Assembly (NCBI GenBank): GCA_964023275.1 | Contig: OZ029921.1 | Coordinates: forward strand, 1,378,501 to 1,442,500 | Reading direction: 5' to 3' | From: Norana najaformis | Lineage: Eukaryota; Annelida; Clitellata; Crassiclitellata; Hormogastridae | Length of the DNA: 64,000 bases | Shown here: positions 22,701-37,700 of the stretch, one piece after another | How positions within the stretch are numbered: the first letter of the stretch is position 1 | Layout of the letters: each line of letters opens with the position of its first letter | Position numbers and translations under genes: made by a program | Notes under the pieces: generated by a model | Seen by the model: only the letters and a program-made list of their open reading frames with translations | Told to the model about the DNA's origin: nothing | Database searches by the model: none

Positions 22701-25700
22701 CTTTCCAATGTCGCGTCCCTTAGTTGTGCCAAGTTCATTCCAGTTGCTTCGTGTATCTTGTCCATCCATTTTTTCCTTGGTCTCCCTTGTTTTCTCTTTC
22801 CCTCTCCACAAGCCAGCATCATTTCTTTTTCCAATCCACCTGATCTCATAACATGTCCAAAGAACCTCAGCTTTGATTTTAGCACTGTTTGTTGTAACGT
22901 CTCATCTTGCTCAATTCCAATCGCCTTGCGTACCCATTCATTAGTCCTTTTCTCCGTCCATGATGTTCTCATCAAGTTTTCATAGCCATCCAAAAATGAG
23001 CAAAATTACTACTTAATATTCATTTTAACATCAGCAAATCATTCCTCAAGATCCATCACCATCATCATAAACCATGGGTTCAACGCCCGTACATGTCCGA
23101 TGCCATTGCTCACCATGTTCCTCCACTGTAGCCTTTCCAGAGCGGCATGGCTCAGCTCCTGGAGTGATGTTCCACACCATTCAATTATGTCGTCTACCCA
23201 TTCTTCATGGAGTCGTCCTCTCTTGTTTGGTCCATCCATCATTCCGAACATTAATGTCTTGATCTTCCTACTGTTGCTCATTCTGCATATGTGACCAAAT
23301 AATCCCAGTTTTCCTCAACATTACAGAAGGTAATATATTTAATTTGGAAAAACAAACTTTGATTTAATGGCAGAAAAACACATTTTATTCTGTAAAAAAT
23401 CCACAATTAATCGCATCACAAACCTGGTAGACCATAGGCACCAGTCACATGAACATCTAGTCCGATGTTTTTTCTGTAGCGTACAACCTGAGACAACTCG
23501 AGATCTTCGGCAGGATCACCTGGTGGAAGGTGAAGCGTTCTGTCGAGCCTGCTGACCATCCACTCAACGCTGGGTATGGTCGCTGTTAAACAAAGAGCAA
23601 AGTTTCAGCTCAAGGTTAAAAAGTCAAAGTAAGGTCATAGTAAAATGCAAGTTACTTTAAGGTTTGAAAGGTCACATTAAAATGCCAGTTAGTTTTAGGC
23701 ATGAAAGGTTATAATAAAATTTCAACTTCTTCTAGGGTTAAAAGGTCAAAATGCAAGTTACATTAAGGTTTGAAAGGTCACATCAAAATGCCAGTTAGTT
23801 TTAGGCATGAAAGGTTATAATAAAATTTCAACTTCTTCTAGGGTTAAAAGGTCAAAATGCAAGTTACTTTTAGGTTTTAAAGGTCACAATAAAATGTCAA
23901 CTACTTTATGGTTGAAAGGTCACAGTAAGGTCACAGTAAAATGCCAGCAACTTTCAGGACAGCTCAGTGGCTGATTTATCGTCCTGTCAAAGGTTCAAAT
24001 CTTGGTGTAATAATTGCTTAAATAAATAAATGCCAAAATAATTTCAAATTATTTCCAGCAAATCATCTTATCAGTTGTTGCATTTGTACTTTGAGGCAAA
24101 AATTCTTTAACCCCAGGACCATTTGCTGCAGACTACAATTTCAAAATGGAGATCACCTTACCCCACTTCCTGTTACCCCCTTATCTTACCCATTTCTCCC
24201 ACTTCACCTGATTCACGACCAGTTTCCTGTCGCTGGAGATGGACTGCTGCATCACGAACAGTATCAGGAAACTCCGGATCCCTTTCATAACTCGTCTGGA
24301 TGTGCTTATCTGACTCTGTCATTTGTCCGTCGACCGACGTGTATTCAGATTCGAGAGACGCTGGGCGAGGCTCGTCCACCTAACAAATAAACATACATCC
24401 AAAACACCTCACAACAAAATCATCAGATCTGTTGTAAAACTTGTCTGAAAACTATCACTATATTTTTGTAATTTACTTAGCATCAGTAAAATTACAAAAA
24501 GCAAATACTTCAATAATCAGTGATAATATTCAACTTACAATAAATAAATAAATAAATGATCTGAAATTTCAGATAACAAAATAACAAGTATTTATCTTTC
24601 TGAGGCATACTACAGCTGCTGCTAGTACTGCTACACTAGAGACTCATTATATGCTTCAATAAAACATGAACTTCGATATAACACGGTCGAGACGCAGATG
24701 CCAAACATAATTCCGCAGTAGAAAATGGCGTCATTTATAAATGCAATTTCTTTATATGGCACTTCTTGATATGGCTTACAAAGACAGCTGAACGTTTGTG
24801 AGGAACTTAAAAGGCATCATTTTCACAAATACATACAGCACTAAAACGAGTTTTGTTTCTGGCATACTATGACTAACAGTAATTCATAAGAATAACTACT
24901 ACAGATGCTACTACTTCTTAAGCATAACTATAAATAATAATGCTACTAATCCGCAACAAGTCATGTAAAATCTGTTAACAAGTTGGATAGCGATTCTATA
25001 ACTGCTATATAGTGAAGTTTTAAAAATCTGAAACGATCAAAGAACTGCAAATAAGAACCTCTGTGTGCTTCAGAATCCGAAAATAAATTCTCGATGCCGG
25101 AACCGTTGGCCTATCATCAAGAGCATGACCAGTGATGTCACCAGATGACGTTTCCGACAGACCATGACGAAGCGCTCGAGCGTAGCATCCGAGTTTGACA
25201 GTCCCCTTAAACATAATGCAATGTCACTGTCAACTCTGGACGGGAACAAGTCGTGTGTGAGGAAGCCCACCAGTGGCGACAACCCCGGGCAACAGCAATC
25301 ATTAACAACCATAAATAGATAGGAAGAGGAAAGTTTCAAATACAGAGAGAAAGACAGACTCAATAAGACAGTTGCAAACATGAGGAGGCAGAGAGTTCCA
25401 AAAGGTGGGACCAGCAATTGCGAATAAGTCGGGGGGATACCTTGTCAGGGTCAAAGAGGTCAAAGACGCAGTTCCCGACAACGACCAGCTCCTTCGTGTG
25501 CTTTGCTATCGTGTAAACGCGCAATAACAGCGTGGCACTGTTGTCCATAGGTTGTCCATTCTGGTTTATCACGAGCTGGTAGGAAAACTGTGGATTTCTT
25601 GCAGAACTTGTCATATCTGGAAGAGCCAGGATGTCCGGAATGTCTTGAACTTCACCAGTTCTCACGACACGACCCGTCACCTGTAATAATTCACAAAAAA

Positions 25701-28700
25701 CTTATTCAAATAATTCATTCAAATCCTGACATCCGTAAGAATTAGCGACAGATTTATTCAATTTAATCAATTTAAAATTTGGCAAATAGCAACTGCAAAA
25801 TCTATGGAATAATGGGTCATCTGTGAAGGACGTTGGCAAAAGGCAGAGAGGGATGGGTCACCCAAATGAGGACAGGAGGAAAAGGTTAAATCCAATGCAG
25901 ATACAGTCTTCTACCGCTGTTAGAGTCCCTTTGCTGGATGCGACAGTATCAAAGTACCCCATCCTGTGGCACAATTAACCCTGCAGATCAATAGGGTAGT
26001 TTATTCAAGGCTATAGTGCTCTGTTGGGATGCAGACATCTGCAAAGAGGGAGAGAGGGTCAGCAAAATGTGAGCAAGGAGAGAAAGCAGTTCGAAGTAGG
26101 TCAATTTTTGCGCATTCCTTTATGGATGACTCTTACTAGCCTTAAATGAATGCATCATCCATCTTGAAGTAACGCCATCTGGTGGAACATACGAGAAAAA
26201 AGGTTTAGTTTTCAATCAGAATGGAAAAGATGGTGTATTCGTAATCATAAACTCACAATTTCTAAAGCGATAATTAATAACCAAGCACAAGGCACCAGCT
26301 TACTCACGAGAGCTGCGTCAAGTCAGTGGAGTTGTCCAACGATGCTACGTCAAGTACTAAGTCTGGTTGCCAGAAGAAAAGAGAGAGAAGGGGGAGAGGA
26401 GCTGTTAGGGTGGGTTGTGTCAATGTGAAGGAGGAGTGATTGTACGAAGACATGGGATTTTCCCCAGAAGGGACATTTTGCTGAACTAGCATGTTGATGC
26501 ACTGTACAGCCGATGCCAATTCATCCTTTAACTTTAAAAAGTTATTTCTTAGCCCATCTGAAAATCTTAAATTTCTTCTCGATGTTGGAATATTTGAGAC
26601 CACCCTCTTACTCACTTTAATGATCGAAGCACTGTCTGGAATGTTGGTGACAGTGTCAATGCAGAGAACAAAAGGATCTCGATCTGTTACAACATTATCG
26701 ATCAAAGATCTAAAAGAAAGTCAGTAGATCTAATTAACGGATGGAATTTCCCATACCTAAGTAATATCAATAATTTACAAGGTAAAGCTCAGTAATATCA
26801 GTGCAAAATTTAAATACATAAATAACAACTGAAAACAGACAAATAAATAAATACACAAATAAACTGTCAATAATAAACAAATATAGAAAAACAACAAAAT
26901 TCCAACATAAACAAAGAACGTACGCATATCGCAGGCCATTTATAAAGCACCTTTTAACAGGCAATTCCTTGCTGCTTTGTCACTAGAGGTTGTCTCGCCG
27001 TTGGAGGGGGCGTTGTCACACAAACGCCTCAGCCTAAAGGCCCTTCACCCTTTATCAGACCCTGTAACATCAGTTTGGCTAACCTTGCAGTGGGTGCCTC
27101 GTTCCTTTGCAGAGGGGTGGACGTTGCCTTCAGCGGATCATAAACAACGACATGAAGTTTAGATCCCTCGCCAATTAAATCTGAAAAAGATGAAAACAGA
27201 ACGACAGTGTAGAAAGACTCTCTCCCCCTGGTGTAAATTGGTTTGTATGTAAGTATGTGTGGGGTTACCAATATAGCAGCCACGAACAATGTTGCTCTGA
27301 AGATGCAACAAAATGCCCCAGAATTCACAACCAGATCCATCCATCCATCCATTCTTCCATCACAATCCTTCCTTCCTTTCTTCCATCCATCTAATCAATA
27401 AATCAATCAATCCATCAAATCAATCTATCCATCCACAATTCCCTCCCTCCACCCATTATTAACTCCCTCCCTCCCTCCATTATTTTATCCCTTCCTTCCT
27501 TCCTCCATCCATATATACTTGTACCTTTCGTTTTCCTACCTGTATGCTCGCTTCCGTCATCCCCATTTGCGTTGGTGCTTTCTGGCGGTTGTCCAGAATT
27601 CACAGCACAGTAGAAATCTTTTGCCATCAGCACCCACTTAACCGATCTACCTGCGGAAGCAGCTGGAGCTAAAGCTGACTCCTCGCTTCGTTGGCATAGC
27701 GCAACCTCAGCCCATCCCAAAGTCACAGTCGACTGCACTTCGAGGTCGTAATTGATGCGCATCACTGCCTTCGGAAAACCACCCATCTCTTGTTCTAGGT
27801 CGTAGTTCGACAGGTCAAGGTCGGCGAAAACAAAGTCCGCATCCTTCACCGCAACTACGTATTTTCGACCGCCACGTGTGTCCTGTTCCCGACGAGTTAT
27901 GACCGGTGGCAAAGCTGAATGCTTCGACTGGAGTTCGATGCTTCCAAAGCAAACCGAACAGACAAGTCGAAGGCTGCCAGGGTCAAGGCTCGACAATCCA
28001 GGCATCTAGGAAAATAACAAATTCATATCTCATTCTCCCAATAGATGAACTTGCTAATTATTTAATTAATTATTTGTCGCACTTATTAGTAAATCTGAAT
28101 TTGAGGCACAAGACAACTGAATGGAAACAATTTGTCCAGCATGACTACAAGGAGTCCACTCAGATGGCTCGAACCTACAACTGTTGGATTACAGACCCAA
28201 CATACAGTTGAACATACCATTTATTACAGATTACATTACATTAGACAATACATTACCAACACCTACCTTGCTTTTCCATCAGTTAATTCCATCAGTTAAT
28301 TCCATCAGTTAGTGGGTTAGTTCTGCTTGAAGCAGTGCTATATAAACTTCCAATTTCAAGTACAATCACCTTTTTGCACACCAGTCCATCCACATCTATG
28401 AAATTCACTACCACCCGCCTTTTGCAGGACCCTTCTTTTTCTATTCTCTCATTTTGCAGGCAACTGAAGACATCTTTTTCCAGCTATCTGCACTTTTTAG
28501 GTAATTCATATATTAGCAAAATATAATTATCTGAATCACAGTAATGATAGCAATCTTGGGTGGCCAACAAGTGCATACCTTGGCAACAGTTTCTGCTGGA
28601 AAGATGAGCTCCATCTCAAGGACCTTGACCCCAGTTGGGTTCAAAGGCCTCACGGTTGCCACTTCAGATGGAGACCTCTCCGCAATCTGTGGAGTGGCTG

Positions 28701-31700
28701 CAAGCGATCCAACACTGCAACAATCGATTCAGTGAAAACGTAAGGTAATGTAATGATGAAAGGTAGATGCCTAGATCATGCTACGGTGCAGGATGAAGAC
28801 ATTTTACAGATGATATCATACAGATGATGATATTACTGAGGTAAAGATATTTTACAGACAATTTCATACAGATGATGATACTGAGATGAAGATATTATAC
28901 AGATGATATCATATAGATGATGATATTACACTGATGAAGTTATACAGATATTATAAAAAGACAATAGATACCTATGTACCTACCTACATAAGAATCCATC
29001 CACTCATGTAGTCATGAACATATCAAGCAACTGCCACACAGGGAGGATTGGACATTAATCTAACATAATGACCTCATTATTGTCTACATCAAGGAATCCT
29101 AACTCTTGTAATAAAAATTTAACACAAAAGGATACAGTGCAAAGCTAACCTGTTCTTAAAAACTTTGTATGAAGAAGCTCAACTCCAAAGAATTAGAGTA
29201 GGAAGTAGGTCAGGTCAGATAAAGTAACTCGGCCATGTCAGAGAGGCTAAATCAGGTCAGGTCAGAGGAGTTAAATCAGGTCAGGTCAGAGGAGTTAAAT
29301 CAGGTCGGATCAGAAGAACTAAACTAGGTCAGGTAAGAAGATGCGCATTCACCTAGGCATTAAGCGATTCATTGCTGGAATTTCACCAAGGTCTCGTCGC
29401 CCCTGGACGTGAATCCACGCTCTCTGAAGATCCATTGTTAGCAACTTACACGGTTCCTTGAGAAAGACCTGCAAACAAGAGGCCACCTGGTTTCAAATAA
29501 CGAAGGGTAATCCAATCTAATGACTTCTATAGCGCCATTACCATAACACACAAAGTAAGACGATTGCTCGGTCATTGCATACGGTGGGGAGCCCACCACT
29601 GAGCTTGCCCCCAAACTGGTAAGAGCGACAGTTGCCTACTAAACTTGTAAAGTGAAAAAAATGGGTCATAAAAAAAATCAGGAAAACTTAATAAACATCA
29701 TAAAAGTTTAATACTACAAAAGTCAACAGAAAATTCTAACGACTAAAAAAGGACAGAAAAATAGCGGCCAACTCAAATATTCCCTCGTCTAAAATATTCT
29801 TTAGCTTAAAACACATTCAAGGTCAGTAAATCTGAATCTGTGGTGCGAGAAATGTGTGCCGAGTCCACTCAACAGGCTCAAACTCGCAATTGTTGGATTA
29901 TGGACCCAGCAAACTATCGCACAGACCACCACGTCCCACTTGCCCCTCTGAATACGCCCCTGTACATACAGAAAGTGCAAATGGCAGAAGATTAATCACC
30001 TGTTTCATGGTTGAGTAGTCGTGGGCCACTAGGAATTTGTTTCGGAGGAGGAAGAGGAGCGCAAGACAGAAATCCTCGGCCACTTTCATTGTCCAGTGCT
30101 GCATGAAAAGCTGGTCCCAAACAAAGATGACTGCCTGAGTGTCCAAGACTCCAACAAATCCCTACTCAAACAAAACCACCATCCGGAAAATGGGTTATGT
30201 AGCAAAATAAGGGACGTTAGATAAGGTAAACAAAGCTCAGTCAATAAGGTAAGCTATATAAGGTAAGTTAAAGTATGTACATGAACACGGTTTTCAATAG
30301 CGACCATATGACCTTGACCCTGCTCATTTTTCAGTGAATTTATCGGATGAGACCCTTCACCACAGCTGCCTGTCTGAAGGGCGTCACACCATTTAAGGTC
30401 CTGTGTACGGATCGTGCTAACCCAAGATTTAAATCTCTGAAATAAGCCACAATCGGCATGGGAACTGGCATCCTCACGCACAGAGGCACCTTGATGTACG
30501 CTTTAACCAATGTAGCTAAATAAATCGTAAGGTATTTAAGGAGAGGTCAAGTACAGTACATCGTTTTACATAAGGTAACGGGGTATATGAGTAAATTGCA
30601 TACTTCGCCCAGCCATTTCCGCAGAAAAATGAGCGGATCCGTGAGCAGCTCACGCGACATTTCGATCAACTTTGTCGATCCTTCCTTGGCAGCCAAAAGC
30701 TCTTCAGCCTTCGATCTTTCGCGATGGATCAGATGAACAAGGAACTCCTGGCAAACATCATTTGTTTATTAATTCATCTATTCAGAGGATTTATATAGCA
30801 ACTTTTCAAAGCCTCCTTAAAACGTGATTCATTATGATGCAAATGCCGACAGTGCGGTTGGGGATTTGGCTGACAAATTTAATTCAGCTTTACAATGTAA
30901 CTTCGTTAAAACCCAACCTTGTTGTAACAAGGTAATTGCTGCATTTTGTAGAGGTACATACTATTATTTCTGCATTCATTAACCGCCACCATCTAATGAC
31001 CAAGCACCAAGTGATGCCGCTGAGCAAGTGAGCAAAGAACTTGCTCAAGGTACCTACACAGTAACTGTCTCAGGGGAGGTTTGAACCCATACTCTCCGCG
31101 TTACAAGCCGAGTGCTCTCTCCCATCGGCTGCCAAGCCTCCACATATTGGATTTACAGAGACACTCACATTGAAGGCAAAGGCCATCAAGGTATTGCACA
31201 GTTCAAAGTGATCCATGTTGAATTCAAATGACGAGCCCGGGATTCGAATCTGGGTCAGTTAGGTGATATGCTGATGCAATAACCACTAAGCCACCCTTTT
31301 GAGAGGTACTTAAAAAGCGCTGTATAAATACTGAGAAACATGCATAATACATAGCTCCCAAATGCAGCACTGTGAGGCTACACTGCAAAACGTTATCGGT
31401 GCCACACCTTTGGACTGGTAGTGGGATTGACCTGGGCCACATCCTTCAGGTGCCTGTAGAATTCTGGGTCAGTGGCCTCGACCTTTGACATTGCCCTTTC
31501 GGCCACAGCAAATATCTCTGGCGCTTGTGGAAGGAAGTTTCGGTTGAGCAGATCGAGGTACATCGCCAGCTCATACGGATGTTCAGCTGAAAATAAATCA
31601 TTTCGATCTCAGTTTGATCTTATCTGATCATATAAGTTGCACAATCAATCGTGTAAATGTAATTACAAATTTATATAGCGCCATTTCGTGATAAACTCAG

Positions 31701-34700
31701 AAGCGCTCCCAAACTGACAACACAAAGACAACGAATGAACCAAACTGTTTTCAGAAAAGAGACAAAGAAATCCATGATTTGAATCTTATAATTATATAGA
31801 ACTGAATTTTATAAATATACAATTAGATTGACTTTTATAGTCACATCATTGAATTTTATAATTATTAGGAGCAACATGGTATAATAAGAATAACGCAGCA
31901 GTCCATTCAACCCTTGATTTTGAAAATGAACCCAGAGATATAATAGGAATGACATAAAAGGCAGCACAATTCCATTCCACCTCCAAACCTGAAGTCAGGG
32001 GCAAAGTAATAGTGAGGCCAAGGGTGTAATGAGAAAAGCACCCCTGAAAAACATCAAAAAAGAAATTAAACAAAAACACATTAAAGATGACAAGGTTTTC
32101 TTTTTGTTTCGATTCTGCTGTTAAAATTATGAGCAGGTAACACATCAAATGATGCCTTGCGCATCAATGCAGTGGCACTAAAGAGGTTTCTGCATGCATC
32201 TCTGTCACCAAGCAGAATTTGGCACTGACGTAACCTGGGAAGTAAATGGCAAGTCCTGCGATGCACTGGCCCCGTGTCCAAGACCTTGAGAGTCGTCCAC
32301 TGCTGGCTCTAGGGCCTAAGAAAAGGAAATGAGCGCCTCACCTACGTTCCTCATGGGATATGGGAGGAGATTTACTCGCTTCACTTAAAGAAGTTTATCA
32401 AATCAGATTAAATTAGCATCATATTTTCTCCTGCCTTCTCTGGAACCATCCTGAAACGCCAGCTGCAATGGAAAGAGCCAGTGGACGAGGTATGGCTCGT
32501 AAACTCGGTCGTAAACGTAAAGTATGTTCAGCACCTTGGCCGCCGCTCGCAGGTGGACGTTGTCCTTGAAGTACAATGCCATTGCAGGTGTTGCACTGCT
32601 GATCTAAGAAGGACAACAACAGAAATAAGCAAATGATATTCAAGCAATGCGCAATAATAAAAGGAGCAATATAAGAGTTCAGATAAACCCTCCGATATCA
32701 TCATCAGTCATCATCATCATCATCAACAACAAATCATAACAGTCATCATCATTATCATCATTTTTATCCAAGGAAGGAATGACACTTTATGTTGCCTCGT
32801 GAATGCAAAATTAGGTTAGGATAATGTGGAAAGCAGATCAGTTTTCTGGAAGAGGTCTGATTATTATTATTATTATTATTATTCTTATATCTATTTTTAA
32901 TCAAACAATTTATATGACATTGAAAAGCGAAAAACTTTCAGCCGGTCTTAAAACAGTTATTTATTTCAGTTAGATTACCACATGTGCGTCACTTCAAAGA
33001 GCTTATGTGTCTTGATACATACTAGTACATACATACCAGTACATACATACCGGTACATACATACCGGTACATACATACCGGTACATACATACCGGTACGT
33101 ACATGCCGGTACGTACATACCGGTACGTACAAAGACACGTACATACACACATACATACACACAATTATGCAGGACATTAAGACGTACAACTCTGAGAGTA
33201 AAAAAGGACAATTAAAATTAATTGAAATTAATTAATCACCTGAGTGACAGCATTGTCAACGAGCCCACTGATTGGTGATTGTGTTGCACGTGTTACCTTG
33301 AGTTCTGCAAGGCCTCGTTTGACTCCCTTAGCAAATCTCTCTCTCAGGATCTTCTCCGTATTACTAGAAAGAATATCATACCACAAGGCATTTAACGTAT
33401 TATAAGGTACAATAAGGTATGGTAAGAAAAGGAAAGGTAAACTAAGATAAGGTTAAGGTAAGAAAAGTAAAGGTAAATCATGAAAAGTTAAGGCAAGAAA
33501 AGATAAGGCATGAAAATGTAAGGTAAGGTAAGAAAAGGTAAGGTAAGAAAAGGTAAAGTAAAGTAAGAAATGGTAAGGTAAGAAAAGGTAAGATTAGAAA
33601 AGGTAAGGTATAAAAATTAAGTTAACGTAAGAAAAGGTAAGGTAAGAAAAGGTAAGGTACGAAAAGGTAAGGTATGAAAAGGCAAGGTACAAAAATATAG
33701 TGTAAGGTCAAAGGGTATTATAAGGTGAGAGAAAGAAAGGAAATTCTAATCTCACATCAGAGCTTGAAATGTCAGACACAGTGACGAAAGTCAATCAGCC
33801 ACCCAATTCACAAACAGCCCAACTAATTCCTGTTCCATCCTAAACTTCAACAAGCGCTCCTCATGACCCTAGAACTGACCTGTCCTGCAGTTTGTCACGT
33901 TCTGCCTTCATCAGGATATCCAGCCAGACGTACGATCGAAGTGATCCGGGAAGCTGGCGTCCATGGAGGGCACCCACAACCTGTGACAACCGACGCGGAT
34001 CTCGCTGTAAGATCGCCATAACAGATCGGCCGATCGTGTTGCTCTGAATGCCCCAGAACAATGGAGGATCTTCCTTCGATCCAAACAGTGCACCTGAAAA
34101 AGCAACGCGAAATTTTATCATAATAGTTTATTTAATAATATCTTAATTTCAATTGCATAACTTCTCTTGGAGGAGCTCTGAAGAGTTTCTATTGAACTGG
34201 CACTATATAAATTTGCGATTACAATTAAAAATGTATACCGCCATCATATTAGTGGAATTTTCTGTACATTTCTGTCAGTTCTGTGATGTCATCTTGCACG
34301 AGGCATCAATCAAACGTCAATTCTAAGCAAAATCGCTTTGTAAAATCACAGTCGTAATACATCTGTAAACGCGGCAGATATCCACTGACTGAGTGAGGAA
34401 TCAAAGCCAATTCTTTGAAGAGAACCAGTCAAGAGCCACGACTGCGCAGAGACCAAAAGACAGTCAATTCTTTGAAGAGAACCAGTCAAGAGCCACGACT
34501 GCACAGAGACCAAAAGACAGTCAATTCTTTGAAGAGAACCAGTCAAGAGCCAGGACTGCACAGAGACCAAAAGACAGTCAATTCTTTGAAGAGAACCAGT
34601 CAAGAGCCACGACTGCACAGAGACCAAAAGACAGTCTACTGAAAAGAAATATCAAGAAAAAGATGAGATTTTACCCAAATCTAAACAAAATCAGAGAACG

Positions 34701-37700
34701 TGCAGAGTGGACCAAACCAGGTATCTAATTCCTTAGGCCAGTGATTGAAAAAGATCGAGAACCCTGTATCGTTTTGACTCAGGTTAAAAAAGATTCAAAG
34801 TGACCAATGTAAGGGCGACTTGAAGCGTTCCCATCTTGCCTTTAACATTTAAAGTTGTTTGTGCATTGCGGGACGCTGCACTGGCAGGTACAGAAGACTC
34901 GTTCCGTCTGTCCGCGTTCAACGTATCTCTCTGTTTCTGCCGAACACCAAGAATTCCTTTGAGCCTGTCATGCTCCTGTCGCAAGCGGTCGTGCTCAAGA
35001 GTCTCATGCTCAGCATTCTTAGCTCTTCGCAGTTTCCACTGCATCTCTTCCCACCTTTTCTGCAAAGAACAGATATTTTAAAAAACATAGAATGGTCCTT
35101 AACCCTTAACTGACGAGAGAAATTTTTCCGCCTAGGCCCTGACGACGAGCGATTTTTACCGGAAAACGCCTATTAATTAAATAGTTTTCAACTTGTTGTA
35201 TCTCAGTCAGTTCTTGATCTACAGACATGAGGTTACCATCAATCTTTAGCATTTTATCTCCTCTTCCCATCCATTCGTCTAGTTTTTGATACAAAAAATT
35301 TTGGGGTACCCAAAGTTGCCCCAAACCGTACCCCAACCCATGTTTAAAACTTTTTTCATGTTCAGGCTCCTATGGAAAATAAATTTCAGTGACAACATAT
35401 GTAGTGTCAGCACAAAAATCGTGCAGAAATCAATACCAGACAAAACCTCACAAGAATTTTGAAAATATTTTCATAAATGAAGGATATACAGTATTTTTAG
35501 TATGTAAGATGAAGTCGTACAATTTGAAGGAAATATAAGAAAACACCTGAAAAGTAAGAAATGTCTAACTTATCAGATCTTGGTCATTCTTTGACACACA
35601 GAGTTGAGGTTAATATCATTCTTTAGCATTTTATTTCCTCTTTCAAACCATTTTTCCAGTTTTTGAGAAAAATCTTTGGAGGTACTCATAGTTGCCCCAA
35701 ACTGTACCCACCCCATTTGAAAACTTTTTTCATGTTCAAACCCCAATAGAAAACATTTTCAGCGACAACTCATGTAATGTCAGCACATGAACTGTGCAGC
35801 AATTAATATCAGACAAAACCTCCAAAAAGTTTGAAAATATTTTCATAAATGAAGGAGATATAATATTTATAGTATGCAAACAGTAGTCGTACCAGAGGAG
35901 TAACAAGAAATGCCTAAAAGTAATAAATTTTTAACTTATCAGATCTTGGTAATTTTTGGCATACAGAGTTGAAGTTAACATCATTCTTTAGCTTTTTATC
36001 TACTCTTTCAATCCTTCAGTCCAGTTTTTGATAGAAAAATTTTGGGGCACTCATGTTGCCTACTCACCCTATCACCTCCCAAACACATACATAGTAATAC
36101 AACCACGACATCAAAAACACTGCAGCATGCACACCAACAGGACAACAACAGTAACATTACAACAAGCCAGGCACACAGAGAGGCAAACACACTGAAGTTT
36201 GTTTCCTTTTCAAATATTTGGTAGCTCTCAAAAGGGCCATTTTTATGAATGCCTGAGTGCACTGGATGGTCACCTTGAAGATGGATGAAGCTCCTGAATC
36301 GACTCCTCTTGCTCAATAGACTGCACTGAACAGTTCTAAGAGGACAATTTAGAACGGAAATTTTAACATTTGTATCGATGTGCTATATTGCTTACCTTCC
36401 TTACACTCCACAGAACCACTATCTGATTTTGCTCGTTGAAAATGTGGAAGCATAAAACTTTGCACAAAGCAACTTTACATGCTTCACATTCATATTGAGC
36501 CTTCTTGGGGCAGCCTTTGGGATTCTTGATCTTGTTCTCTAAAATAAGATGCTAGAGGAGAAGTAGGTTTCCATTTTATTCTGTGGGGTTTACCTGCCTT
36601 CTGTGCATTTGACCTACTCTACTCACCATGCAGGCCTGGTCTGTTCAACTAGCACATCAAAAAAGCTTATCCAAAAGCAGTTAGAAAATTTTCAAAAATG
36701 GTGCATCACGGGCTGGTCCGCCACAGACGTTTGTAAATGGAACAGTTAGGGGTCAAATGGGAAAATCTGCTACTTGTTCAGTCCTGTCTATCTCGCCCAA
36801 GTCATCCGCCTGACCCAGTTTGACAGTCCGCTAGCGTGTATACGTAGCCGTCTAATTCGGTGTCGATGTCAGAATGCTCTTTAGCCAAAACCACTTTATC
36901 TTCTTCACTGGTAGCAAAAGACAGGTTTTTATTGTCAGATGAGTCAAAACTGTCATCATCTGATGCAAATTCATCAAGAATTTGCCGAATTTCGTCGTCA
37001 GTAAGGCCACAAAAACAACACGCCGCCATTTTGGGTTATTTAAATTCGTGATTTAAATGTCCGATTTGATTGGTCGATTTTTATGTTTATAACCGAATTC
37101 TAAAAATATCTTCCACTTATTTCTGTACTTAATTATAATATCTTGGCCTAATTGATGTAAGGTTTCAAAAATATAACGTCTGCGATAGGCTGAGAGTGGT
37201 CTAGATAATAGTACATGAATGGTCCTTAAAACCATACATCAAAATCACTGGTAGTAAAACTATTCAAAGGGAAATTCAAAGTAAGAAGAAAAACAGCTGA
37301 AAGACAAGATCTCAATAGCAATGTATAAATCTGACGATATATAATATCATAAATCACACCACAAGTTTTACTATACCAAAGACTCACAATAACTTCATTT
37401 TCTTTGAGGAATAGGTTCCGATTGAGACCTTGCTGTACTATCTCTCTCGTATGCTGAATAAACTCCACCATTTCATCACTCAGTGGCTCCCTATCAAACC
37501 ATACAACAACAATGATGATAAGCAAGAAAAGACAGCATACAGATGCAGAGCTCCAATCCTCACATAGATACATAAACACAAAAAGTGCTAAATAAATAAC
37601 TAGAAAAATACATAGGTTTATCGTATGCATACGGAATAAGGTAAGTTTCAGGCAGAATGGTGGTCTGTTCGGGTCTGTAATCCAGTGATTGTTGGTTTGA

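Noticed and set aside
32435-32447. Reading through the exon at 32603-32447 as QDGSREG
   Set aside because: The frame stops soon after and the phase of the next exon requires ending at 32447 (GT donor) or 32435 (GC donor); 32447 is preferred but not proven.
33240-33297. Shorter exon end at 33297 (GTAACA donor)
   Set aside because: Both donors keep phase 0, but the longer end at 33240 (GTGATT) adds SPISGLVDNAVTQ, which continues the TBC-like helix into the next exon.
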